Shown in pieces: positions 1 through 12,000 of a DNA stretch of 64,000 nucleotides. Position 1 is the first letter of the stretch. Every line of letters begins with the position of its first letter. The notes under the pieces are model-generated. The model worked only from the letters and a program-made list of their open reading frames with translations. It was not told the DNA's origin and searched no databases. The stretch is from Formicarius rufipectus (Eukaryota; Chordata; Aves; Passeriformes; Formicariidae): contig VXAU01000303.1 in assembly GCA_013399695.1 (NCBI GenBank), forward strand, positions 644,107 to 708,106. Direction: 5' to 3'. A program made the translations under genes and the position numbers.

Positions 1-161
1 CCCTCACAGAGTGGGGCAGTCTGCAAGGCCTAAGTCCAGCAGGGAAGAGCAAAAGCTATTGAACACTTTACCCATGAAAGCACCCCAACTCCAGAGAACC
101 TCTTTAAGTCTCCTGAGCCCCAAAACCATCCTGGATCCCATTTGCCCCCTCAAATACTCAC

Positions 162-261
162 TCTTCTTTTTCTCCAGCAGTTTGAGGCGATTGATAACAA
201 GGCGCAGGTTGACTCGCAAGCGCTCTGCCTTGAACCCAGAGCCCAGCATCATGAACGCCTT
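162..261 (-). CDS. IST1: IST1, first coding exon (gene partial, continues off the left edge)
   Basis: The minus strand encodes MLGSGFKAERLRVNLRLVIN followed by RLKLLEKKK, the N-terminal helix of IST1. IST1 is an ESCRT-III-like protein that binds CHMP1, VPS4 and LIP5 in abscission, multivesicular body sorting and nuclear envelope closure. The exon has a pyrimidine-rich acceptor ending in CATAG just above 261. Its donor is GTGAGT, starting at 161, and it splits a codon after the first base, which fits the Thr that follows KKK in the human protein. Two consecutive ATGs occur, starting at 252 and 249; the second matches the usual MLGSGF start, so the first would add one Met. Only about 29 of roughly 360 residues lie in the window. 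Identity is by recognition of a highly conserved N-terminus. Confidence 0.93.
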
Positions 262-1323
262 CTATGGAGAAGAGGGAAGATCACTGGAATCAAGAGCTGT
301 TATCAGTACACCAGTCACTGTTTTACAGGGGGATGGAGGGAGGTAAAGAAATTCCCCAAACAAGGCCTGCCATTCCTAAGTTTAGTTATTATACCTGGAC
401 CTCCAGCACTCATCACTACCTCTTCACAATCCTGCAGGCCCAACAGGTTTGGCCTTGGAAACTTCCGGGAAACTATCCAGGAAACTTCCTGGATATTTTT
501 AAAGAAATGAGAAAGTCAACTGAAAGAACAAACCCTACCTCTGTCCTATCTATATGCAAGTTATAAATCCGCTAGATCATTAATCCAAGAACTGTACAAA
601 CTAAGGTTGTAACAGTCTCGTCACAAGAAGGAAGAAGCTGCCATTCCACATTCCCCACACTCTTCCTGCTTATGAACACACGGTCTGGCACTCCCCCATT
701 CTCCTAGGAGTCATTTGAACTCATTAACCCTACAGAAAACAATCTCTGAAGGTATTTATTTATAGCATTTTATTTTGCCAAGAACCGCCCATTAAAAAAC
801 AAACAAACAACAACAACAACAAAAAAAACACAAACCAAAACAAACGAAAGAAAAAACAAAAACAAACAAAAAAACAAACAAAAAAACAAACAAAAAAACA
901 AACAAAAAAACAAACAAAAAAAACCCAAACCAAAAAACCAACCAACCAAACCAAAACAAAAAAATCCCACGAACTTCCTTAAAAGATAACACACAGAAAG
1001 ATCTTGGTTTGTATCTCGCCTCGCTATCCCTCCCTGCCGGCAGCTGATCTGCCCAGGGCACAGGCACAGTTCGGACAGCGCGGAGGAGGCCCCAGGTGGG
1101 GTCCATCGGCCCACCTGCACCCGAGGAGCCGCGGGGTAACTCCCTTTCCCTCCCCAGCGAAGTGGCGCGGAGGGAACGTCCCACAGAGGGGGGCGGGGCA
1201 GGCCTCGGGACTACGGGAGACCCTGGGGAAGATCCTCCCCGTCACCGTCAGCGTCTCCCCGGCCGTAAAGTGCGACCCACCATCCCACCCCCTCCCACCG
1301 GCGCCGACCAAGGCCCCTCTCAC
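262..1323 (-). other. IST1: IST1 intron 1 (5'UTR to first coding exon)
   Basis: The stretch between the coding-exon acceptor and the putative 5'UTR donor holds no credible coding sequence. Its main feature is an A-rich tract at 794-964. The CpG island of the IST1/ZNF821 promoter begins at about 1000. Confidence 0.5.
794..964. repeat. A-rich low-complexity tract with a 12-bp (A7CAAAC) sub-repeat
   Basis: The plus strand is almost only A and C. It starts with CAA and CAAA units, then carries repeated A7CAAAC blocks at about 867-920, and ends in CCAAACCAAAA units. It explains the Phe/Val/Cys-rich open frames on the opposite strand, which are not genes. Its AT bias contrasts sharply with the CpG island that starts about 50 bp downstream. 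Confidence 0.9.
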
Positions 1324-1375
1324 CTCCGGCCGCTCCGTGCGCCTCAGACACCCAAAATGGCGCTCGCCGGCGGCA
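1324..1375 (-). other. IST1: IST1 probable 5'UTR exon
   Basis: On the minus strand a CpG-rich segment containing a YY1-type GCGCCATTTTG element (plus-strand 1353-1363) is followed by GGAG and then a GTGAGA donor at 1323-1318. This is the expected layout of a noncoding first exon about 1 kb upstream of the first coding exon. The outer boundary (transcription start) is a guess; only the donor is visible. Confidence 0.5.
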
Positions 1376-1932
1376 GGACCGCAGCGCGTGCGGAGCGATC
1401 CTCGCAGAGAGCACTGCCCGCTCCCCGCCCGGGGCGCGGCTGGCGCCCTCCCGGCCTGGCGCTGTCGCGGCCTGGCTCCACAGGTGCCGGCCGGGCACGG
1501 CGGCGGCCGGGGAGGGACAGGGAGGTGCGGGCACGGCCCAGGGAGAGCAGCGCAGAGGGACTACGTGGTTCTGCGAAAGAATCTTACGCGCGGGTCTGCG
1601 CCGCCGATAGGGGAGCGCTGGTCCCGCCCCCGGCGCGGCGGTTCCGGCGTTGCCGCGGCGTCCGCGGCGCTCTGACGCTCACGTGGCGCTCGCGCCAGCG
1701 TGAGGGAGGGTCGGGCCCAGCCGAGGTCCGTCCGGATCCCAGGCCCGGTGCCGCAGCCCCAGGGTAAGCGGACGCAGCGAGCTGTCCGAGCGGGCCCGCA
1801 GACCCAGCGGCGGTGGCGCGAGGCGGCCCCGAGCCGGCGGGGAGGGGCAGTTTGTCTCTCAGTGGGTGCGTGAGTTCCCACGCGGGTGGTGGGTCTGAGT
1901 TAATACTAAAGCCGTGGGTTTTGCCCTTCCAG

Positions 1933-2074
1933 GGTACGCGAGATCCCGGTGAGCCGGGGCGGCACGGACGCTCCCGGTGAGCTGCTTGCGAAGGCGGCCG
2001 GGGCAGGCGAGCCCCGCCGTGGGCACGGATGAGCTCGCGAGGGCGGCTGGGAGCCGCGGATCAATGGCAAACAG
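1933..2074 (+). other. ZNF821: ZNF821 candidate internal 5'UTR exon
   Basis: The acceptor TTTTGCCCTTCCAG ends at 1932 and the donor CAG|GTGAGG starts at 2075. Together with a donor at 1764 (AGG|GTAAGC) this would make a two-exon noncoding leader before the ATG exon. It is supported by splice motifs only. Confidence 0.35.
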
Positions 2075-2208
2075 GTGAGGCGCTTCGGGTATTGAAAAAC
2101 CGGCACCTGAAATCCTTGGGCGAGTCGGTGCCAGCCAGGACGGTGGTGCCGGTGCCGAGCTGTCGCGCCCGCGCCCATGCTCGTGCCCGCGCCGCGCGCT
2201 CCGGCGGC

Positions 2209-2278
2209 GCCGCCATCTTGGCTGTCCGTCTGTCCGCTGCCCTTTGTCCGTGTCTCCCGGCGCCTGCGGCGGGACCGG
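2209..2278 (+). other. ZNF821: ZNF821 candidate noncoding first exon with YY1-type initiator
   Basis: GCCGCCATCTTGG at 2209-2221 is a strong YY1-type start-site element. It is followed by an AUG-free stretch up to a GTAAGG donor at 2279. The next in-order acceptor is the coding exon at 2956. Alternative first exons ending at 1763 (GTAAGC) or an exon 1933-2074 (acceptor CTTCCAG, donor GTGAGG) are equally possible. Transcript data are needed to choose. Confidence 0.45.
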
Positions 2279-2955
2279 GTAAGGAGGGCCGGGCAGGGCC
2301 CGCGGCTGTCCCTACGCTGCCGTGACGAGTCCGTCTGTCGGGGCTGCTGGGCCGGGGCCCTCGGCGATCCGTCCCGCTGCCGGGGGAGCCGAGTGCCTTT
2401 GTCTGTATGTCCGGCCGCTTGCGGGTCCGGTTCCTCCTGATGGATCCGCGTGTCCGTCTGGCGGTAGGAAGCTGATGTGTCAGCGAGAGGCTGGCGGGAT
2501 CTCTGTCCAGCTTTCAGAGGAGGCTGATGACCATCTGTCTTGTGGGAAATGGGTTTGGGTCCTCCTTTTGTCTGTCTGTCTGAGGGGACCGCTGGGCTGG
2601 ATACCTTTCTCTGTCAGGGTGAGGACAAGGAGCCTATGATGAGGCTGCAGAAATGGACAGGAGAGAGAAGGGTGTTGGTATGGAAGTTGCAATCACTCTT
2701 GTGCACTCATTTTTTGGGGGATGGGGGGAAGGATTGCTTAAACCTTTGCCTGAGAACTGGATAGGACTGCCTGTGCATGGTGTTTTATGAAATGCTTGTG
2801 GATTGTGTTGGGTTCTGGCATGGAATCCAGATGTGGTGATGCAGAATGAGTCCTGTAGGCAGAAAGTTGGGGAATGACCCTGGGACAGCCAGCTGAGCTT
2901 GGCCAGAGACTCAGAAGGTTCCAGTGAAGTGTGTGACAGGCTCTTCTCTTTTCAG

Positions 2956-3047
2956 GTGAGCCCTCTGCTGACGGGAGGAACACACTCTGCTCCCAGGTCA
3001 GGGAAACATGTCCCGTCGGAAACAGACCACTCCTAACAAAGTTCACT
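2956..3047 (+). CDS. ZNF821: ZNF821 coding exon 1 (5'UTR 2956-3007, CDS 3008-3047)
   Basis: The acceptor CTTTTCAG ends at 2955 and the donor GTGAGT starts at 3048. The ATG at 3008 opens MSRRKQTTPNKVH and the first base of a Trp codon. The start was chosen because it matches the recalled human N-terminus. Confidence 0.93.
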
Positions 3048-6000
3048 GTGAGTATGATGTTACACAGCATTGAGGAACACTTACTCTCTCTGAATTGTGG
3101 AGTGAGATGGGGAGGATGGGAATGACAGGAAGGTACAGGTTGTGGGGAACTGTGGTTATTTGCATTTTGTCTTAGGGAGTGTAAGAAGAGCAACTGTGCG
3201 TCAGGGTAGCTGACTGTGCCCTGGCGTGGCAGGACAGGGATAGTCTTGAAGAAACAACTAATGCTGTAAAGGTAGGTGTCTGTGTGCAGGGTCTGTAGCT
3301 GAGCTTTGCATTCATGCTGTCATAAGTGCAAGCTGGAATACTAGGAAGTATGACGTAGGGCTCTGGCTGTCTTGAGTAGCAAAGGAAGCTCTAGGCAAGG
3401 TGGTTGGAACATGTGGCTGAAACCCAGCAAGTCCTGGGTTTTGATGTTCATTCTACTAGACTCAGCTGACTTGGGCACGTTACTCAAGCTCACTGTACCC
3501 CAGTTTCCTACTAGATAACTAAATAAAGGCATTTGCTCTATCCTGTCAGGGAATGAGTGCTGGTCAAGTAATTTCAAGGGACAGATAAATACTCTCCTAG
3601 ATAATTCTTGAGCTGAGCTGGTAGGATGGATCTCTGTTTCTCCAGCTTGCCAAGACCTGAGCGTTTGTTTGGCAGTGGGAGGGCGGAAGATGCTGTGCAT
3701 CAGCACTTCTTGTGGGCAGGCCTGCAGCCAGGCGTCAGTGCAGCTGGGAGGCATGGATGGAGGTTTGTCTGCAGAAGAGAAATTGCACATGTGTGGCTTT
3801 TGTTTGACAGGTGGTAGCAGAGGGAGGTTGAGGGGCGTGAAGCTATTGCCCTTGTTCATACCAGGGTTTGAGGTGGAAGACTCTCTTGGAATTTGGGCTG
3901 GAATTAGGAAAACAAGTTTCTGCTTCTGCAGATCCATGAAAACAAGGCTGCTGAGAGGGCCCTGGATATTGCTAGCTGCAGTAGCTGTCAGGAGTATGAG
4001 ACAGCTGAGTGCTGCAGCCCTAACACTGCCTCATTACTGGTGCTGCTGGCTTGCATGTCTGTGTGTCTGTGTGCTGCCTCCATGCAAGGGTACCCAGTAG
4101 GGATCTGTGCATGCTGCTCTCTCTGTGAGGAAACACTCCTGGAGCCTGACGTCTTGCACACAGTGCACTGGAAAGAACTGTCTGTCTCTGGGACTTGCAG
4201 TGCCACTGACCAGTCAGCTCAGGAGAGCCGTCCTTGGTGGCTAGTGTGAGGGTCTCAAGGTGTGACTTGTGGCATCTGCACTGCCCTGTGCTGTCCAATT
4301 CCTGCTTCTGCGTGCTGAAGTAGGCAGAGTATAGTTGTGATTTGCCTGATAGTACATTAATGACTTTGCAGTTGTTTTCCTTAGAGAAATTTGGTATGTC
4401 CTGAATGTTTTCCTATGACGCCAGTAACACGCCTTGTGTTCACACACTTTTGCTTCTAAAAGTGTCCAAGTATTACTGCTGCCATTGAGCTCAGGTTTAT
4501 ATCAAGCATGCACTTAAGCTGTCTCCCTGGGGGCACAGGTGGGGTTTCTCTCAAGTATGAAAGCCAAGGGCTACGGCAGCTCTAGTGGTGCCCTTGGTAC
4601 AGATTCTGTGGTGTTTAGGTGGGTGCTTTTCTGCACTCCACAGTATAAGGGCTGTGTTCTTCAGAAGCTTGTAGTATCATATACAAAACTCTATCTACCA
4701 CAGAGTTCAGCTGTGCACTATTTTCACAGTGAACATTGCTTTTTTTATCTGCAATACAGTTGATTGTGTCTCCAGTCTTGGTCTCAGGGGAAGCTGTCTG
4801 ATAAATGCTCTACCAGTGGGCATGAGCTTGAGGTTGTGGCATCAGGTATGCCATGGAGAGGAGTACTGGGATCTGCCCACTTTCTATACATTGAGTACAT
4901 TGCTACAGAGCAGCTATTCAGAAGGAGCGATCAGGAGCAGCAAGTAGGACCACAAGAAAATAAAGGGACCAAAAGATACCAGAAACGTGTCAGTGATGAT
5001 GTCTCCACCTTGGGATGGAAAATCTTGTCTGTCTTATGATGAACACCACGAAATCGTTGGGACTTCTCTGTCTACCTAGCCTGCTGTGTGTCTGGAGGGC
5101 CCAGAAATGCCGTGCAGTGCCCTGACGAGGATAATCGGAGAGAGCATCGGCTCCAAGAACGGGGTGAGCCAGCAGAATGAGGAGTCAGGCTGAGACATAG
5201 CAGTCACGTTACTGGGACTTCTTCACAGGGACTGCAGTGGTTGGGAGGAGAGAAATGAAAGGGACAGCAGGTATGCAGCTTTTTACACAGTTGTCTCCAG
5301 CTGGGGTCTGATTTGGCAGGCTCGGGCTGGGGAAGTGCTTTTTGGATTTGAATAAATACAACTGTGAATATCTGACTGGACAAATTTAATGGGAGGATGG
5401 TACCTACTTCTTCCTTGCATGGCTACTCCATGTTCTCGGACTCACTAGGGCAAACAACAGCTGCAAATCCGCTCTTCCTGGCTTGCTTGGTGCCCTCTCT
5501 TTCCAGGGTTACTTTCCAGTCTTGGCATGGCCCTCATTTCACCTTGCTCTCACAACAACGTTGTTTGCTGTCCTCATTTAGCACAATCATTTTGTTTGGC
5601 ATGCAGAGCAACTAGCTAGGAGATTGTGTTACAAGTCAAAACAGTTTTAAATGGAAGTTGATGTGTAAGAACATTCAAAATAATACTGAAGCAATGATAA
5701 AACAATGATAAAAATTACTATTATCACAAAAATCTCGTTGTGCATGATGGCCCATCCTATAGTTTTAATTGTAGTTGTTTTCCCTGCAGCACATAATTGG
5801 CTCTTAATAATTTGATTTTGTTTTGCCATGTGGTACATGAAAAACACATGACAAAGTGCTAGCGAACAGAACAGTAATAGCGGAATATACTTACTGAAAA
5901 ATACAATACAATTAGATTGTTTCTGTGGAGATACCTCAATTGATTCAATTTAGTCTTTATTATCTCCCAGAGTCTGAAGTAGAAAAGTATAAAAACTCTC

Positions 6001-9000
6001 TGAGCAGTTCATCTGCCCTTGCATTCAAGCTCATCCGTTGCTGTGCTGTCACCCTATCAATCATGGACCACTCGCTGTCTTTGCGCTTGCCAAAATTTGC
6101 TGCAGGTGTTAGCATACACTTCTCTCTCCTCGCTGTCCATGAGCTGCTTTGCTTTCTATTGCTTGTGTCCTCTGCAACTGATGCTTAATTTAGAATTCTG
6201 GAGAACAGCTTCTGTTAGTCAGATTAATTCCTGCTTCTGAGCTCTATTTATCATGGTCCTAATATCCCATTAATCCTCTATTTGCTTCTCTATCTCTCTG
6301 ACACACACACACACATGCACATTCTGTGCTCTTTGGTGTTCCTTGGAGTCTGCTCTATAATATTCCCAGTTTGAAGAGAAAGTATCTTGCAAGAAATAGC
6401 ACCTAGCATTCTCAACTGAGCAGAAATATTACTTACATCAAAACCCTTGGTTCTGAAGGGCTCCGTGGGCTGCCGTTGTTAACCCTTTCAATTGTGTTGT
6501 TTTTCATTTCAGTAACCACTACAGCAGTGTGGACAACCCAGAATAGCCATGGGGTAGGTGGAATAGATCCACTGTTGTGGAAAGACTTGCAATTTCAAGT
6601 CCAGGAACACAGAGAAGATCTCCATGAACAGGGACTTTAAAATGATGTACAAGGGGGGAATAAAGTTACTCATCTCAGAGAGACTTTTCTGTTTAGGAAG
6701 GAAGGCAGGGGAATGATGCGGTTCCTCTGGATTTTGTTTTGTGGATTTTGGGGTGGAAGTTGTTTGTTTGTGTGTTTATTTTCCAGAACACCTGAGAGTT
6801 ATCCTGCATTCATACAGTTGGAGAAGGGAAGGGCTCAGGGCTGATAACCCAGCAGACCCTAACAGTCATGCCTATCCCTGTTGCACAGTACCACAGGGCT
6901 GTCCCCTACCTCCACCGCTGCTCACCTGGCATCCCACTCATTCACAGGAGTATGGAGAGGAGAATGGAATACAAAGCAGAGGCATTTGTGTGATCTCTCA
7001 TGTCCTACATCTCTAGCTGCTTGTAAGCAACTACAGTGACTTGTTTTGGTGTTGTGGTCAGCCTGCAGTCCTCTTTGTATTTAATAAAGAAACTTCTGGA
7101 GAAGAGTCTGTGAATTCACTATTGAGCATAACATCCTCTACTTATGACAGTGATCCTAGAACTGTTGCCCGTTTTACTGCCTTCCAAATGAATGGAAGTG
7201 AACCCAGAGTGGGGCGGAGGCGGGGTTGTGTCTGTATTTGGGAGCATGTGTGTGCAAAAACAACAAAAGTACAACTCTACCTATCAAACATTAAAGCTCT
7301 AAAGTTTCATCAAAGTAGGACTTAGTCCATCAGTAGGTGAACAGGACACTCTTTGCTAAGTTGTTTTGAACACTATTAATATTACACATAAGAGATTCTG
7401 CACAAGCTGAAGACAGCATTTTTACATGTTTACCTTTCTCAATCCTATGATGTTTGTGGGTTCAGGCAGTAGAGGATGCACAGGATGTCCCTGCTAACAG
7501 CATAGGTCTGGTTTACAGCTTGCATTGCTTGCTTGCTGTGAGCTGATTATTCTCTGCACTGTGCTGAGTCAATGCTCATTGGGCTCTGGGAGTGTTGTGC
7601 AGAAAGGCCCCAGGCACAGGTGATCACTCCCAGTTACTGTGACTGATGCTAGTGTTCCTGATGGGAGGAGTTCCCTCCTCTGTCACCAGGATAGAGATCC
7701 TAGCTCTTAAGTGCTGCAGACTGTCTGCATGGCTTGTATAACTGAGCAGGTACCCGCCTGCCTTTGGACTCCAGGCTGCTGCTCAGTGGGGATGTAATCT
7801 GTCTGGAAGGGAAGAGAGGGAAGAAAACAAACACATAACTGCTTCTGCGAGCAGCTGCAGTGGCGTTCGGTAATCCTGTTTTGGAACTCTGTCAGAGGTA
7901 GCACATCTCCCACCATAGTTTTATATCTGTCCTGCTTTCTGCAGGTGTCCTGTTTTCACCATGCTTTTTCTTTGTCTTGTAATGCTTTTTTTGTCTCTAA
8001 GCTTTTATCCTGGTGGTTTATGGGTATCTGCTTCTTGGAGAGGCAGTGGGATTCTGTGGTGTCCACTGCTCATACAGTCTGTATCTTGGTCCTAACAACG
8101 AGGCTGTGGTCCAGATACACCGCTTCAGGTCATGAAAACCATTCAGTGCTGCAATGGCTTTAGAAGGGGGTACGTGTATCACAGCAGTCATGACAGTACC
8201 TACTGCTTTCAGTGACAAAGACTTGGGGTGCTTCTCAGCACTTCTCAGATGCATGGATTGTGTTCTCAAGTCATCTCTACACAAAACTTTCTCACATGTC
8301 TGAAACAGAATGATAAAAGCCTTCAAATGCTTTTGGAAACCTCCATGGGGACATTGGGAACTAAACCTCTTCTCCCACAGTCTCTATGAAACTTATGAAG
8401 GTCTTTGAAATCTTCCATAAATTATGGCTTTTTGAAGGCCTGCTAAAATAGTGAGGTAAGGCCCAGGAAAGACATTGAGAGGGAACATGGAGCAACTTTG
8501 GCTGGAACAGTTCATGAGGGAATGTGCCTGTCTTTGTAAAAGGACTGGTGCTCTCTTGAGAATTCAGTTCCCTGGTTATAGTGATGCCAGCTATGGCCCA
8601 GTACTAAAAGGTAACATTTTCTTCTGAAAGCTGTTTTGGTTTTATGTAAAAAATGCAGTGTCTTCCTTGGCATTTTCACATTTGTGCTTTGAGTGGTCCT
8701 TAAGCACTTAACAAATCAGTTGAGAAATGCAAGCCAAAAGCCAGCCTGCTGGGAACTTCAGCATCTTTTCCAGGCCTCCCAGCTCATCCATTGAAAAAGG
8801 TAAATCACAACTACACCTGGAACAAAGTATTTTACTTGCTTGAGTACAAAAATCAACAGTTACATTTTATTGTTCTCCGTAACCAAAAGTTCTCTTGAGC
8901 GGAGATTGCTGTAAGTTTTTCTGAGTAGCACAAAGAACTGCTTTCTTTCAAGGTGTTTGCCATTTCCTGTTTGAGCTGAGGTACTAGTGGTCAGTGCTTT

Positions 9001-12000
9001 CAGCAAAACACACTTTTGTTCTAAACATGCACTTCAGCTCTTTGGGTTCATTCCTTTAGGTTTCTGTTTTGGGCACGTGAAGTGCCACTGAGATTTATTT
9101 TATCAAGAGCCATTCCTGGAAAAGGAAAGGTAGTGGAGCAAGTTATCCATCATGTGCACAGGACAACACCAGTTCCAAGCAAAACACTTCTGCAAGAACA
9201 GCTTGTTTTCATTCCTCCTGGGACAGAAGGAGGTGATGGAGCATACCAAGGACAATCCCTAGTTTTGCTATCACTGTGGAGGGTAGGTGATGTACCAGGC
9301 ACTTAGAGAGGTGCTATTTTTGTGCAAGATACCTGTTAGAGTGGGGAATAGTACATAATGATTTAGAAGAGCTATACAGTACTATTCCTGATCTGGGATA
9401 CTGTAATAGTCCCCCAGCAGCTTCACTTGGCCCAGAGTTGTGCTGTAGGATATTGGTGGATAGCTTGGTAGCAGCAAAGGCTATTTAAGACAGGTATATA
9501 GGGGCTCACAGTTCTTTTATGGCTGGAGTAGCATATATAGACTATGAAAAGGGCAGCCCAATGCTGCACATTGCCCTAGTGAGACTTCTCCACCCAGGCA
9601 CTGGACTTGCATCAGCAGGTGCCAGAGGCTGGTGTGGCAGGGTAGGCAAGCAGAGAAGTGACCTAAGTGCTATCCGAGAGGTGACTCCAGAGGTTCTGCA
9701 CCGTGCAGGTGAGCAGCGCTATACCTGTTGTGTTTTTGGCAAGTGGAGGTGAATGTGATGAAACAGCACTGGTCTCACTCTTTGTCCTTGTGGCTGCCAG
9801 GGGAGCAAGTCTTTGCAGGGCTGGAGGAGCAAGCCCGCCAAGCCATGATGAAAAACAACTTTCCTGGAGCTCTTGGGGACCAAAGGCCAGCTATTCGTCC
9901 ACTACAAGACCCCGACTCAAGCAGCAGTGAGTTCTGCCCCTTCCAGTAATGGCAAGGTAGTGGCCTGGGCTCTGACAAGTGGTGAAGCTGGTTGTGACAG
10001 CATGTGGGGGTCCTCTGAGGACCATCTTACTCAGCTCCTCCTCCATATCAGCCCTTGACTCCTGTATGGGACTTTGTCTTGAGGGAAGGCAAGCCCAGAG
10101 CCAAGGACCAGCACAGCCCAGACTGGGCAATGCCCTCGCCACCAGGACACAGTCCCATCTCACCGGAGCAGGGAGGGCATGGCAGTGGGTCCAACTGACA
10201 GTCTGACAATTGTGGAGCAAGGCAGGGTAAGATACCATGCCCAGGGACTGCAGAGCAGCTCAAGGACTGAAGTGTCACAGACTGAGTTTAAATGGAGCCC
10301 CTGGTTGGAGAGGGTGGGTAGAGGCACCATGTGGTGTTGGTCAATACAGTTAAGGTGTATGGGTGCCCTCAGGGTCCTGACACTTAACATAAATGTTCTA
10401 CATGTTTTAGGTGGAAGTGATGATGAGGAAACTACCCAGGATGAAGTTTCTTCACATACATCTGAGGAGGATGGCTCAATGGTGAAAGTGAAGAAGGAAC
10501 TGGAGAATGCAGAACGACCTGTGGCTGGGACCCCACTGATGAGAGTAAACGAGGCAAGTGTGTAGTGGTTCTGCACTCACTGTAGTCTCCAGGGAGGGAG
10601 AAGGGTACTGTCTAAACACCTCTTCTCTCCATCATGGTTATCTTTCTCTCCCTCCCATCTCCTTCAAACAACATCTGGCAGGAGAAACGGGTATGAAGAG
10701 TTCTTGGGCTGCGAGGAATTTGAGACAGCATGCATGAACTGGCCAAAATGTTTGTGGAGTGTGTCTCCTTCCTCAGTTTTGGTGCCTTTCTCCAATTGAC
10801 TTCCTCTACGCCCCTGCCACAGAGCAGGCTCTTGCCTTCCAGAGCCACTGTGCTGGCAAGAGCCTGGGTGGAGGCCATGAGGCCTCTGCCTCTTCTCCCT
10901 AAGATGCAGGAGTTTTGCTCAGAGATAACATGAAGGAGGTCTCAGATGTCAGGAATCGAAAGCAGTCCCAGTGGGACTGTGTCGCGGTCCGGAAGGGAAA
11001 GAAGGAACGGTCCACGCAGAGAAGGGTGTAAACGGACGTGAACACTTTATTAGGGAGAGCATGGGATTCTTATAGGGTTCGGTCGGAGGGTTCTAGAACT
11101 TGGGTGGAGCTAGGGGCGGAACGCGACACAAAAGGAAAAGGGAAGGAAGGTTTGTAACTTATAAGGGAAAACTGGGGGTGGCTTAGCCTTATAGGGTGGA
11201 GCTGCATTGCTCCACCGGCCAACCAGTGGGGTTTGAGGGGTACAAGAACCAATCAGGGGGCTGTAACCGGGGTTCCCAGAACCAATCAGAACAGTTGGAC
11301 ATACAGAAGTAATAGAATGGTATTAATTACCTATCTAATACATCTTTTATCCTAACTGTAACACTTGAACAGTATAAAAACTTGCAGAAACAGCAGCTCT
11401 ATGGCAAAGGGTATACAACAGGTGTTTATGGCAGCAGCAGACAGTTTCATCCATAGGTAAAAATTATTCTCTCAGCAGTCCCTGACAGGTGTCTCTCCCG
11501 ACAGGACTGGGTACACAGCACTGGATCTGCAGCAGCACTGGGAGGAGCTCAGGAAGGGTGGGGGTGCTGCGGGCAGTGGTGTATGTGCCTTACACCAAAG
11601 TGACTGTTCCTCCCTGCAGGTGCCTGAGAGTTTGAATGCTGACCCTATGCTGGGACTGTCACAGTGTCCCCTCTGCCAGCTGGAGTGTGGAAGCAGAGAT
11701 CAGCTCATTGCTCATGTGTACCAGGTAGGGATGTTTCTGGCCTGAAGCCCCACATCCAGAATCAACCCAAAGCACAGAGTAACTTTGTCTTAGTCTTTCC
11801 AATCACAGAACTGAGCTTCTAGTTAGAATATGGCTGAACTTCATAGCAGTAAACTGTCCAGAGGGTGTCCTGGGGAAAGAATTAGCAGGGCAGCATCTGC
11901 AGATCTGAAAAACACAACTCTATCCCATGGCAGTTTCTGCAAGTATTGTAGGCTAAAACCAGGCAGTTCCTTCAGATTAAACATGGAAGCAATTTTTACA

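Larger units (their letters stand above)
1000..2300. promoter_or_regulatory. CpG-rich bidirectional promoter region, IST1 (minus) and ZNF821 (plus)
   Basis: The GC and CpG content rises sharply from about 1000 to 2300, between two divergent genes. YY1-type elements are visible in both orientations: CAAAATGGCGC at 1353-1363 (facing IST1) and GCCGCCATCTTGG at 2209-2221 (facing ZNF821). Several candidate donors follow: GTGAGA on the minus strand at 1323, and on the plus strand GTAAGC at 1764, GTGAGG at 2075 and GTAAGG at 2279. No TATA box is evident, as is usual for CpG-island housekeeping promoters. Limits are approximate. Confidence 0.75.

Noticed and set aside
760..1184. Long minus-strand open frames rich in Phe, Val, Leu and Cys
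   Set aside because: They are translations of the A/C-rich low-complexity tract and the CpG island next to it; no splice or protein signature.
9519..9752. 77-codon open frame in ZNF821 intron 1
   Set aside because: No similarity recognised and no fit to the exon phases of ZNF821; treated as chance.
10545..10550. GTAAAC as donor of ZNF821 exon 3
   Set aside because: It keeps the frame but matches the donor consensus less well than GAG|GCAAGT and removes VNE; kept only as an alternative.
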